From: DASUDX01 sp036275365
Lineage (GTDB): Bacteria > Pseudomonadota > Gammaproteobacteria > Nevskiales > Nevskiaceae
Direction of reading: 5' to 3'
Assembly: GCA_036275365.1 (NCBI GenBank)
Contig: DASUDX010000006.1
Location: 1-15,748 of the forward strand
DNA length: 15,748 nt
Shown here: positions 1-6,350 of the stretch, one piece after another
Layout: every line of letters begins with the position of its first letter
Position numbering within the stretch: position 1 is the first letter of the stretch
Notes under the pieces: generated by a model
Databases searched by the model: none
What the model was told of the DNA's origin: nothing
What the model saw: the letters and a program-made list of their open reading frames with translations, nothing else
Program-made: the position numbers and the translations under genes

Positions 1-974
1 TAGGCGCCGGTGCCGGTCTGGCGCTGTCCCCACTGGGCGTCGTAGGTCTTGCCGCCGTGCATCTGGGCCACCAGGCTCATCACATGCTCGGCCTTGAGCG
101 GGTAATGGGCGAGCAGCCACTCGCGGAAGACCGCCTTCAGCTCATGCGGCAGGCGCAGCATCACATAGCCCGCCGCCTGGGCGCCGGCCTCGGCACCGGC
201 CTGCAGCAGGGCCTCCAGCTCGGCGTCGTTGATGAAGGGAATGATCGGCGCGGTGAGCGCCATCACCGGCACCTGGGCCTCGCGCAGGGCACGGATCACC
301 TTGAGCCGGCTGGCGGCGTTCGCCGCGCGCGGTTCCAGCACGCGCTTGAGCTCGTCGTCCAGGGTGGTGAGGGAGATCGCCACCATCACCAGCCGCTCGC
401 GGGCGAGCTCGGTGAGCAGATCCAGGTCGCGCGCGATCAGCGCGGCGCCCTTGGTGACGATCGTGACCGGGTGCCGGTAACGCAGCAGCACCTCGAGAAG
501 GCCGCGGGTGAGTTTCAGCTCCCGCTCGATCGGCTGGTAGGGGTCGGTATTGGCGCCCAGATTGATCGGCGAGCAGCGATAGCCCGGCCTCGCCAGCTCC
601 CGCTCCAGCAGTTCCACGGCATTGGATTTGTAGAACAGGCGGCTTTCGAAATCGAGCCCGGGCGAGAGATTGAGATAGGCGTGGCTGGGGCGGGCGTAGC
701 AGTAGACGCAGGCGTGTTCGCAGCCGCGGTAGGGATTGATCGATTGCTCGAAGGGAATGTCCGGCGACTGGTTGCGCGAGATGATGCGGCGCGCCACCTC
801 GGCGGCGACCGTGGTGTGCAGGGCGCGCGGGGGGTCGGGGTCGAGCGCCCAGCCGTCCGGCTCCAGCGCACTCGTCCGGGTCTCGAAGCGCCCGGCCGGA
901 TTGCTGACCGCCCCGCGACCCTTGATCGGCGACGGCGGCAACGGCCGCAGCGGCCTCTGCGATGTCTCATCCAC
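1..974 (-). CDS. PA0069-family radical SAM protein (3' end cut off by the window edge)
   Basis: A predicted radical S-adenosylmethionine enzyme; the substrate of this family is not established to my knowledge. Translation gives 324 residues before the edge, and the family is usually about 350-380, so only a short C-terminal tail is missing. The iron-sulfur cluster motif CX3CX2C is intact (RGCEHACVYCYAR, Cys85, Cys89, Cys92). It is preceded by the family-typical stretch IISRNQSPDIPFEQSINPY and followed by GLDFESRLFYKSNA and NLGANTDPYQPIER. The N-terminal KGRGAVSNPAGRFE segment is also typical of PA0069-like proteins. I chose the GTG at 974 because GGGGAG lies 8 bases upstream and the protein aligns from there. 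The gene diverges from the small exported protein at 1185. Family assignment is firm; the reaction is unknown. Confidence 0.9.
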   Translation of the reverse strand, partial: MDETSQRPLRPLPPSPIKGRGAVSNPAGRFETRTSALEPDGWALDPDPPRALHTTVAAEVARRIISRNQSPDIPFEQSINPYRGCEHACVYCYARPSHAYLNLSPGLDFESRLFYKSNAVELLERELARPGYRCSPINLGANTDPYQPIERELKLTRGLLEVLLRYRHPVTIVTKGAALIARDLDLLTELARERLVMVAISLTTLDDELKRVLEPRAANAASRLKVIRALREAQVPVMALTAPIIPFINDAELEALLQAGAEAGAQAAGYVMLRLPHELKAVFREWLLAHYPLKAEHVMSLVAQMHGGKTYDAQWGQRQTGTGA

Positions 975-1093
975 GGCGCGGCTCCCCACGGCTCCGGGGC
1001 AGCGTAGCGCCTCGGGAGACCGCCGATGCGCCCGCCGCTGGGTGCGCGGCCGAGGCTTCCGCCCCGGCTCGGGCGCCAGACCCCCCGCTTCGC

Positions 1094-1117
1094 GCACCTG
1101 ACCCGGGATTCAGGTGC
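1094..1117. promoter_or_regulatory. Perfect 8-8-8 inverted repeat in a divergent intergenic region
   Basis: GCACCTGA, an 8-base spacer, then TCAGGTGC form an exact inverted repeat. It sits in the 210 bases between the divergent radical SAM gene and the exported-protein gene. The spacing would suit a dimeric repressor site, and the element could also fold as an 8-bp stem. No T-run follows, so it is not a good intrinsic terminator. The rest of this gap shows no clear sigma70 promoter. An operator role is inference only. Confidence 0.4.
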
Positions 1118-1184
1118 AATTCAGCGTGGCCGGCAAGGCTCGGCTGTGGGCACGGGCGATCCGTGCGGAGACGGGGGAATCATC

Positions 1185-1652
1185 ATGTGGAAGCCGCTGG
1201 CCGTGATCGTCGGGCTGTCCGCGGGCGGGGGGCCGGTTGGCCTTGCCGCGGCCCCGCCGGCGGGGGGACCGAGTGCCCTCGAACAGCGGGAGTGCGCCTA
1301 CTTCGCACGCAGCTATGAGCGGCTGGCCGGGCTGCGCGATGCCGGTGCGACCCGCGCCCACGCGGTGACCTCGGAAACCCGCTATCTCGAGCGGGACGGA
1401 CGCACCGGCAGCCATCTGCCGGCCCGCTCCTTCCGGGCCAGCGTGGAGCGCTTCGCCGAGCAGGTCTACCGTCTGGACACGCTCAGCCCGCTGCAGCTGC
1501 GCGCCTATGGCATGGCGCAATGCCTGCTGGCCAAGACGGTGACCGACGAGGCGCAGTGGATCCAGCAGGTGGAGGCGCTGGATGCGCGGGCCCTGTCCTG
1601 CGAGGCCCAGCCGGACCGCTTCGGCCACTGCCTGGCCGGCAGCGCGCCCTGA
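1185..1652 (+). CDS. Small exported protein of unknown function (155 aa)
   Basis: I do not recognise this protein. The N-terminus (MWKPLAVIVGLSAGG and onward to about residue 24) looks like a signal peptide ending in an Ala-rich cleavage region, so the mature protein of about 130 residues is probably periplasmic. The mature part is charged, mostly helical in character and carries four cysteines (37, 113, 139, 149), which could make two disulfides or bind a ligand. The start at 1185 is supported by a GGAGACGGGGGA stretch just upstream and by the signal peptide beginning right there; the upstream extension of the same frame is low-quality Arg/Pro-rich sequence. An overlapping reverse-strand frame looks like a shadow. 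The gene converges on dapB with only 7 bases between stop codons. Reality as a gene is likely; function is unknown. Confidence 0.65.
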   Translation: MWKPLAVIVGLSAGGGPVGLAAAPPAGGPSALEQRECAYFARSYERLAGLRDAGATRAHAVTSETRYLERDGRTGSHLPARSFRASVERFAEQVYRLDTLSPLQLRAYGMAQCLLAKTVTDEAQWIQQVEALDARALSCEAQPDRFGHCLAGSAP

Positions 1653-1659
1653 GCGGCCC

Positions 1660-2445
1660 TCAGAGGCCGAGCACCGCCTTCATGTCGTATAGCCCGGGCG
1701 GGCGCCCGTGCAGCCAGGCGGCGGCACGCAGCGCCCCGCCAGCGAAGTTGCCGCGCGAGCTGGCGCGGTGGCTGAGCTCGAGGCGCTCGCCCTCGCCGAG
1801 GAAGAGCACGGTGTGATCGCCAATCACATCGCCGCCGCGCACCGTGGCAAAGCCGATGGTCTGGCTGTCACGGGCTCCGGTCTGGCCCTCGCGGCCATAG
1901 ACCGCCACCGCCTCCAGATCGCGCCCCAGCGCGGTGGCCACCGCGCGGCCGAGAGCGAGCGCGGTCCCCGAGGGGGCATCGACCTTGTGGCGATGATGGG
2001 CCTCGACAATCTCCACGTCGTAACCCGGTCCCAGCGCCCGCGCCGCATCGGCGAGCAGGCGCAGCAGCACATTGACCCCGACACTGAAATTGGCCGACTG
2101 GCAGACCGCGATGAAGCGCGCCGCGGCCGCCACCTCGGCCTGCTCGGCCGGGCTGAACCCGGTGGTGCCGAGCACCACCGGCTTGCCGGCCGCCGAGCAG
2201 AGTTCCAGTGCCGCCAAGCTGGACGCCGGCCGGGTGAAGTCGATCAGCACATCGAAGTGATCGAGCACGGCGGCCAGATCGGCGCCGATGCGCACCCCGT
2301 CCACGCTCTGGCCGATGGCCGGGGCGCCCGGGCGCTCGATCAGCGCCGCCAGCACGAGCCCCGGCAGGTCCCGGGCGCTGCTGATCAGCGCCTGGCCCAT
2401 GCGGCCGGCGGCTCCGAGAATGGCGATGCGGACGGGGGCGGTCAT
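1660..2445 (-). CDS. dapB: 4-hydroxy-tetrahydrodipicolinate reductase
   Basis: Cytoplasmic enzyme that reduces 4-hydroxy-tetrahydrodipicolinate to tetrahydrodipicolinate with NAD(P)H, in the diaminopimelate/lysine pathway that feeds peptidoglycan. The 261-residue length is typical. The Rossmann motif GAAGRMG is at residues 11-17 and the GTTGFSP loop at 93-99. The family signature EAHHRHKVDAPSGTA spans 148-162 and includes the catalytic His150 and Lys154, equivalent to E. coli His159 and Lys163. The C-terminus (GLYDMKAVLGL) is complete. The ATG start has GGAG about 6 bases upstream. It lies 47 bases after the degV-family gene on the same strand, so the two may be co-transcribed. It is not next to dnaJ or carA here, which are frequent dapB neighbours in gammaproteobacteria. 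Confidence 0.97.
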   Translation of the reverse strand: MTAPVRIAILGAAGRMGQALISSARDLPGLVLAALIERPGAPAIGQSVDGVRIGADLAAVLDHFDVLIDFTRPASSLAALELCSAAGKPVVLGTTGFSPAEQAEVAAAARFIAVCQSANFSVGVNVLLRLLADAARALGPGYDVEIVEAHHRHKVDAPSGTALALGRAVATALGRDLEAVAVYGREGQTGARDSQTIGFATVRGGDVIGDHTVLFLGEGERLELSHRASSRGNFAGGALRAAAWLHGRPPGLYDMKAVLGL

Positions 2446-2492
2446 GCGCGGCTCCGGGCTGGGGCGCGCAGTGTAGTCGGCGGCCGGGCGGC

Positions 2493-3431
2493 TTAAGCGA
2501 ACTCGTGCGGCTCGTCGGCGAAGGCCAGCGCCAGCGCGCCCTCGCCCACATTGATGGCGCCGGTGACGCTGAGCGTGCTCACCAGCATCTCCACGCCATG
2601 CTCGGCCGCGGTCTTCTGCAGGCTGGCGTAGCCCGGCAGCTTGTCCAGCTCGGCCAGCTCACCGCCGTAGCTCACGCACAGGGTGGGCGTCATCAGGCCC
2701 TTGCGGATGCGCGCCTCGGTGTACTGGAACAGGCGCTGGGCGCCGTCGTCGAAGTGGCGCAGCTTGGCGCAGGGGCCGGTGCTGTTGCGGTAGCCCTTGA
2801 TCAGCGGCTTGATGTCGAGCGCGCTGCCCAGCACCGCACCGAACCAGCCGACGGACTTGTCGCCCTTCTTCTGGGCGCGGGCGCGCAGGTAGAACAGATC
2901 GCGCGGCAGCATGTAGCCGTGGATGTTCTGCGCGAGGTGCTCGAGCTTCTCGCGAATGCGGTTGGGGCTCTCCCCGGCCTTGATCAGCCGCACCGCCTCC
3001 ACCGCCAGCACGCCCTGGCCGGCGAACAGGTTCTGGCAATCCACCACCCTGAGAGCGAACGGCCCGTTGATGCCGGCGCGGGCGCGGATCGGCTTGTACT
3101 CGTTGAGGATGGCGTGGGAGGCCTTGGTGGCGTTGTCGAAAATCGGACTGCGGCTGCTGGCGATGGTCAGGCAGAACACGAAGTCGTAATCGATCACCAG
3201 CTCGGAGAGGAACAGGTTCTTGATCTGCTCCACCGAGAACGGCGAGGTGCCGGCATCGCCCTTGGCGCCGAGGTGGCGGCTGTAGAACTCCTGGGTCAGG
3301 GTGGGATCACGGCTGTCGACCAGATCGCGCTCACCCAGATGGATGGTGATCGGCATGACCACGATCTTGTGATCCTGGATGAAGCGCTGCGGCAGATCGC
3401 AGGCGGAATCCACTACCAGACCAATACGCAT
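2493..3431 (-). CDS. DegV family (EDD fold) fatty-acid-binding-type protein
   Basis: DegV proteins bind a fatty acid between two alpha/beta domains; in some bacteria they present exogenous fatty acids to a kinase (FakA). No kinase partner is visible here. The 312 residues are slightly longer than the usual 280. The N-terminal VVDSACDLP (residues 6-14), the GTSPFS segment (61-66) and the C-terminal GAINVGEGALALAF (291-304) match the family. In place of the usual RGGRIS-type loop there is a charged stretch, RARAQKKGDKSVGW (183-196), before the conserved ALDIKPLIKG. The start was moved to the ATG at 3431 because GGGAGGAGG lies just upstream and the family begins at MRIGLVVDSA; a longer frame from 3497 adds only low-complexity sequence. 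It sits 47 bases before dapB and 115 bases after mazG. Confidence 0.9.
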   Translation of the reverse strand: MRIGLVVDSACDLPQRFIQDHKIVVMPITIHLGERDLVDSRDPTLTQEFYSRHLGAKGDAGTSPFSVEQIKNLFLSELVIDYDFVFCLTIASSRSPIFDNATKASHAILNEYKPIRARAGINGPFALRVVDCQNLFAGQGVLAVEAVRLIKAGESPNRIREKLEHLAQNIHGYMLPRDLFYLRARAQKKGDKSVGWFGAVLGSALDIKPLIKGYRNSTGPCAKLRHFDDGAQRLFQYTEARIRKGLMTPTLCVSYGGELAELDKLPGYASLQKTAAEHGVEMLVSTLSVTGAINVGEGALALAFADEPHEFA

Positions 3432-3481
3432 CACCCCTCCTCCCGTTGTCGACGGCCCTGGCGTCTGCGGGCCGCGTTTAT

Positions 3482-3515
3482 CGGGCAATGACACCATCTT
3501 TGCCGGGCAGTGACA
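3482..3515. repeat. Pair of 12-bp near-identical direct repeats upstream of the degV-family gene
   Basis: CGGGCAATGACA (3482-3493) recurs as CGGGCAGTGACA (3504-3515), with one mismatch and a 22-bp period, about two helical turns. The pair lies in the 115-base gap between the mazG stop and the degV start. A regulator binding both half-sites on one DNA face is a reasonable guess. No strong sigma70 promoter is evident in the same gap. Confidence 0.4.
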
Positions 3516-3546
3516 AGCAAGTGAAGCCGGCCAGAGGCCGCTGGGG

Positions 3547-3921
3547 TCAATTCTCCCGCTCGAGCCGCTTGGCCTGCTGCCAGCGGCGTTCCATCGCCTC
3601 CAGCCGGGCCGGATCGCCCGGCGGCGGCAGCCGCTCCGGCTCGGCGATCACATGGGCGAAGCGCCGGCCGAAGCGCGCGGTGCAGCCGCGCAGCGCCTCA
3701 CCGGGGTCCACGCCCAGGTGGCGGGCGAGATTGACCACGGCGAACAGCAGATCACCCAGTTCATCGCGCCGTCGCTCGGGCGATTCGGCGAGCGCCGCAC
3801 GCAGCTCGGCGATTTCCTCGGCGAGCTTGTCCCAGATCGGCGCGGCATCCGGCCAGTCGAAGCCTTCCCGCGCGGCTGCGCGTTGCACGGCCTCGGCCTC
3901 GGCCAGCGGATCGCCGCTCAT
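3547..3921 (-). CDS. mazG: Single-domain MazG-type nucleotide pyrophosphohydrolase (124 aa)
   Basis: MazG enzymes cleave nucleoside triphosphates to the monophosphate and pyrophosphate, clearing non-canonical NTPs or, in E. coli, limiting ppGpp-linked stress. This protein holds one MazG domain with the metal-binding motifs EExxE (Glu35, Glu36, Glu39) and DELGD (Asp53-Asp57), followed by LLFAVVNLARHLGVDP, FGRRF and a MERRWQQAKRLE tail. Those features match the C-terminal half of the E. coli enzyme of about 263 residues. There is no N-terminal MazG domain here or in the upstream frame. The start is the ATG at 3921, whose first bases overlap the stop of the NUDIX gene (ATGA), implying translational coupling; the longer frame to 4038 would run deep into the NUDIX gene. 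The gene symbol is by similarity to the half-domain only. Confidence 0.85.
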   Translation of the reverse strand: MSGDPLAEAEAVQRAAAREGFDWPDAAPIWDKLAEEIAELRAALAESPERRRDELGDLLFAVVNLARHLGVDPGEALRGCTARFGRRFAHVIAEPERLPPPGDPARLEAMERRWQQAKRLEREN

Positions 3922-4550
3922 GTGGCCAGCAGCCGGCGGTGCAGATGCCAGAGCATGGCGGCGGTGGCACCCCAGATCCGGTGCGGGCCCTGATGAATCT
4001 CGTAGAAGGGCACATTGATGCCCTCGCGGGTGAACCATTTGCGCTCGAAGCTCGCCGGCTCGAACACCCGCTGCATCGGCAGGGCGAACACCTCGGCCAC
4101 CTCGCGGGCATCGGGCTGGGCCTGCCAGGGGCCCTGCACCAGCCCCACCACCGGGGTGACGCGGTAGCCGGTGAGGGTGGGAATGTCATCCAGATACCCC
4201 AGCACCTCGACCTGGGCACGCGGCAGGCCGACCTCCTCCTCGGTCTCGCGCAGGGCGGTCTCGGTGAGGCTGCGATCGCCGGGATCGCGGCGCCCCCCGG
4301 GAAAGCTGATCTGGCCCTTGTGTGCACGCAGCTGCTCGGAGCGGCGGGTCAGCAGCACGCGGGCGCCCTGCTCGTCGAGCAGCACCGGCAGCAGCACCGC
4401 CGCGGGCTTGAGCCCCTCCAGCAGCCGCTCGGGCAGCCAGCGCTGGGCGCCCAGGGGCAGATCGAAATCGGCCAGCCGGCGCGGGTTCTCGGCGGTGCCG
4501 TCGAGGGCACGGCGCAGGCGCAGCAGGGCGGGATCGGTGGCGGGGGACAC
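3918..4550 (-). CDS. CoA pyrophosphatase, NUDIX family (UPF0035/NudL type)
   Basis: Predicted Mg2+-dependent hydrolase that splits coenzyme A or its thioesters into 3',5'-ADP and (acyl-)phosphopantetheine. The 210-residue protein has the CoA-specific signature LLTRRSEQLRAHKGQISFPG (residues 66-85) leading into a NUDIX box. In that box the catalytic REUXEEXGU core is RETEEEVGL (101-109), with the one-residue-longer spacing seen in the CoA branch. TLTGYRVTPVVG follows, as in YeaB/NudL. The start is a GTG at 4550 with no obvious ribosome site. A candidate -10 (TACACT on this strand) lies about 38 bases upstream. It heads an ATGA-coupled pair with mazG, a plausible metabolite house-cleaning unit. 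Family assignment is strong; exact substrate preference is inferred. Confidence 0.92.
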   Translation of the reverse strand: MSPATDPALLRLRRALDGTAENPRRLADFDLPLGAQRWLPERLLEGLKPAAVLLPVLLDEQGARVLLTRRSEQLRAHKGQISFPGGRRDPGDRSLTETALRETEEEVGLPRAQVEVLGYLDDIPTLTGYRVTPVVGLVQGPWQAQPDAREVAEVFALPMQRVFEPASFERKWFTREGINVPFYEIHQGPHRIWGATAAMLWHLHRRLLAT

Positions 4551-4587
4551 GGTGCGGCGGCGAGCGGGATGGGCAACAGCGCGCCGC

Positions 4588-4617
4588 AGTGTAGCCGCGC
4601 GGCGCGGGGCCTAGAAT
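4588..4617. promoter_or_regulatory. Candidate overlapping divergent promoters (two opposed -10 elements)
   Basis: The rightward -10 candidate is TAGAAT (4612-4617). The leftward one is TACACT (read on the minus strand, 4593-4588). At 17-bp spacing the -35 position of each falls on the -10 of the other, and neither has a good -35. The rightward start point would be near 4624, only a few bases before the ATG at 4628, so that message could be nearly leaderless. The leftward one would give about 30 bases of leader for the NUDIX gene. Based on sequence resemblance only. Confidence 0.4.
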
Positions 4618-4627
4618 CGTGCGGAAC

Positions 4628-5068
4628 ATGAGCACGCCCTACCTCGACCAGCTGCGGCGCCACTACGCCCAGTGGATCCCGCATGCCCGCGACTGCGGCC
4701 TGGAAGCCACCGAGGTGAGCGCGGAGAGCGCGGTGCTGCGCCTGCCCTGGCGGCCGGACTGGCTGGGCGACCCCGGCCGCGGTCGCCTCCACACCGGGCT
4801 GCTGACCATGCTGGCCGATTCCACCTGCGGCATCGCCCTGCTCGCCCGCATCGGCGAGCCGCAGGCGGTGGCGACGCTGGATCTGCGCATGGACTATCTG
4901 CGCGCCTCGCTGGCCGGGCGCGATCTCTGGTGCCGCGCCCAGTGCCATCGCCTGACCCCGCAGATCGCCTTCGTCCGCGGCAGCCTCTGGCAGGACGACC
5001 CCGCCCAGCCGGTGGCCGAGGTGCTCGCCACCTTCATGCGCGGCCGCGCCGGGAGCCGGGTGGTATGA
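4628..5068 (+). CDS. PaaI-type hotdog-fold thioesterase 1
   Basis: Predicted cytoplasmic acyl-CoA thioesterase of the PaaI/YiiD-like hotdog superfamily. The 146 residues include the helix-turn motif LHTGLLTMLADSTCGIAL (54-71), in which His55 and Asp64 occupy the substrate-binding and catalytic positions, followed by the typical strand TLDLRMDYLRA (83-93). The canonical HGG is HTG here. I chose the ATG at 4628; an in-frame GTG at 4619 is an alternative, and neither has a convincing ribosome site. The stop overlaps the start of the next gene (ATGA at 5065-5068). It diverges from the NUDIX gene. Substrate cannot be read from the sequence; aromatic or medium-chain acyl-CoAs are typical of the family. 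Confidence 0.87.
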   Translation: MSTPYLDQLRRHYAQWIPHARDCGLEATEVSAESAVLRLPWRPDWLGDPGRGRLHTGLLTMLADSTCGIALLARIGEPQAVATLDLRMDYLRASLAGRDLWCRAQCHRLTPQIAFVRGSLWQDDPAQPVAEVLATFMRGRAGSRVV

Positions 5069-5559
5069 AGCGCCTCGCCGAGTTGCGTGAGCAGGTGCGC
5101 CAGAGCGGCGACGGCGCGCCCCTGGTGGCGGAGATTCCCTATGCCCGCTTCCTCGGCGTCGAGCTGCGCCTGGTGGCCGGCCAGCCGCGGGCGCGCCTGC
5201 CGGCGCGGGAGAGCCTGGTCGGCAATGCCCGGCTGCCGGCCCTGCATGGCGGGGTTACCGCCGCCTTCATGGAGAACGCCGCCCTGCTCCATCTGATGGT
5301 CGGGCTGGACGAGCTGCGGGTGCCCAAGAGCATCGATTTCGCCATCGACTACCTGCGCTCGGCGCGTCTGCTGGATCTGTGGGCGGTGTGCGAGGTCAGC
5401 CGCGCCGGCAGCCGGGTGGCACAGGTGCTGATCCGCGCCTGGCAGTGCGCGGACGCGCCGGTGGACGCGCTCTGGGACAGCCCCGGCTTCCCGCCCCCGG
5501 GGGCGGTGGAGGTGGCCTTCGCCCGCGCCCACTTCCTGCTCGACAGCGGCGAGGGCTGA
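5065..5559 (+). CDS. PaaI-type hotdog-fold thioesterase 2
   Basis: Second hotdog thioesterase (164 aa), translationally coupled to the first by an ATGA overlap. The motif ALHGGVTAAFMENAALLHL (59-77) has the canonical HGG (61-63), with Glu70 in the catalytic acidic position where the first paralogue has Asp. IDFAIDYLRSARLLDLWA (90-107) forms the conserved central strands. It carries a longer N-terminal helix (MKRLAELREQVRQSG) than its partner, and the two are clearly diverged rather than a recent duplication. Coupled expression leaves open a heteromeric enzyme or two substrate ranges. The ATG start follows from the overlap and from the helix. A 2-base gap separates its stop from the next gene. 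Confidence 0.87.
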   Translation: MKRLAELREQVRQSGDGAPLVAEIPYARFLGVELRLVAGQPRARLPARESLVGNARLPALHGGVTAAFMENAALLHLMVGLDELRVPKSIDFAIDYLRSARLLDLWAVCEVSRAGSRVAQVLIRAWQCADAPVDALWDSPGFPPPGAVEVAFARAHFLLDSGEG

Positions 5560-5561
5560 GC

Positions 5562-5858
5562 ATGGCCTGGCGCGGTCTGCGCGAGATCGACCAGGCCTGC
5601 GGCTGGGGCAAGGGGGAGGCGTTCCGCCGCTTCAAGCGCGAACAGGCCGGCTGGTGCGAGGGGCGGGACTATCGGCGCCTGGATGCGCTCAGCGATGCGG
5701 ACGAGATCGCCCGGCTCAAGGCCGCGGGACAGGTTTATGCGAGCAGCCACCATGTGGTGCTGATCGCCGCCGCCAGGACCGCCGCCTGGCTGGCCGTCCC
5801 GGACGCCGCCCGCAACGCAGACAGCGACGCCATCCCGCCCTGCCACCCGCCTGATTGA
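5562..5858 (+). CDS. Conserved-looking 98-residue protein of unknown function
   Basis: I cannot assign a family. The protein begins with a compact basic helical part, LREIDQACGWGKGEAFRRFK (6-25), that resembles a small helix-turn-helix, followed by EGRDYRRLDA (33-42), a helix and a hydrophobic strand region YASSHHVVLIAA (59-70). The last 20 residues are low-complexity. The start is the ATG 2 bases after the previous stop, with GCGAGGG just upstream, so it is probably the third gene of the thioesterase unit. Its stop codon runs into the Fur-like palindrome of the following gene. Resemblance to DNA-binding or antirepressor-type folds is only an impression; a small accessory protein for the thioesterases is equally possible. 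Confidence 0.7.
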   Translation: MAWRGLREIDQACGWGKGEAFRRFKREQAGWCEGRDYRRLDALSDADEIARLKAAGQVYASSHHVVLIAAARTAAWLAVPDAARNADSDAIPPCHPPD

Positions 5859-5884
5859 TGAGAATGCTTCTCATACGCTAGGCT
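5855..5884 (+). promoter_or_regulatory. Fur-box-like palindrome within a candidate promoter
   Basis: ATGAGAA-TGC-TTCTCAT at 5858-5874 is a perfect 7-bp inverted repeat. The core TGAGAATGCTTCTCA closely resembles the 7-1-7 Fur consensus TGATAATNATTATCA. A candidate -35 TTGATG (5855-5860) and -10 TAGGCT (5879-5884), 18 bp apart, bracket the palindrome, so Fur bound here would block the polymerase. The target is the exported DUF6746-like gene starting at 5913. Iron control is inferred from the motif alone. Confidence 0.6.
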
Positions 5885-5912
5885 TCGCCGAGATCGTCCC
5901 TGGAGTCTGCCG

Positions 5913-6311
5913 ATGCCTGTCCGCCTTTCCCGACCGAGCCGGCGCTGGCTGCCGGCCCTGGGCCTGGCCCTGCTGCTGCCGCTGAGCAGCCCCCTGCGGG
6001 CCAGCGAGCGGCCGGACCATTTCAAGGGCCAGCCCGCGCCGACGCTCGCCGCGGCGCTGCAAAACCTCGCCGAGACCAATCGGGAGGTGGAGCGCCTGCT
6101 GGCCCGGCCGGATCTGCGCCCGACCGACCTCGCCCGCGTGCACGAGCTGACCTATACCCTGGAAACCGCGCTGCAGAAGATCCAGGCCGAGCTGGTGCCG
6201 ATGGCCGCCTCGCTGGAAGCCCTGCACCAGGCCTCGGAGCGCGCCGACACGGCCGCCGCGCGCCAGCACGGTGCGGCCTATCTGCAGGCCGCCGAGGCCC
6301 TGGCCCGCTGA
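5913..6311 (+). CDS. DUF6746-like exported helical protein
   Basis: A 132-residue secreted or periplasmic protein. Residues 1-30 are a clear signal peptide: Arg-rich start, a Leu/Ala core (LPALGLALLLPLSS) and cleavage near LRA-SE. The mature part begins ERPDHFKGQPAPTL and continues as two or three long amphipathic helices, including VHELTYTLETALQKIQAEL (76-94) and ASERAD...YLQAAEAL. This pattern matches proteins I recall as DUF6746; the number is from memory and the function is not known. The ATG at 5913 has GGAG (5902-5905) at good spacing. A Fur-like site lies just upstream, so iron-responsive expression is plausible. The gene ends before a strong hairpin. Confidence 0.8.
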   Translation: MPVRLSRPSRRWLPALGLALLLPLSSPLRASERPDHFKGQPAPTLAAALQNLAETNREVERLLARPDLRPTDLARVHELTYTLETALQKIQAELVPMAASLEALHQASERADTAAARQHGAAYLQAAEALAR

Positions 6312-6350
6312 GCCCCTGCCGCGCCTGCGAGGCCGATCCGCCGCGGACCT

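Noticed and set aside
57..1007. Long rightward open frame (316 codons) opposite the radical SAM gene
   Set aside because: Composition is the His/Gln/Arg/Gly-rich pattern of an antisense shadow in GC-rich DNA; the reverse strand encodes a clear radical SAM protein with an intact cluster motif.
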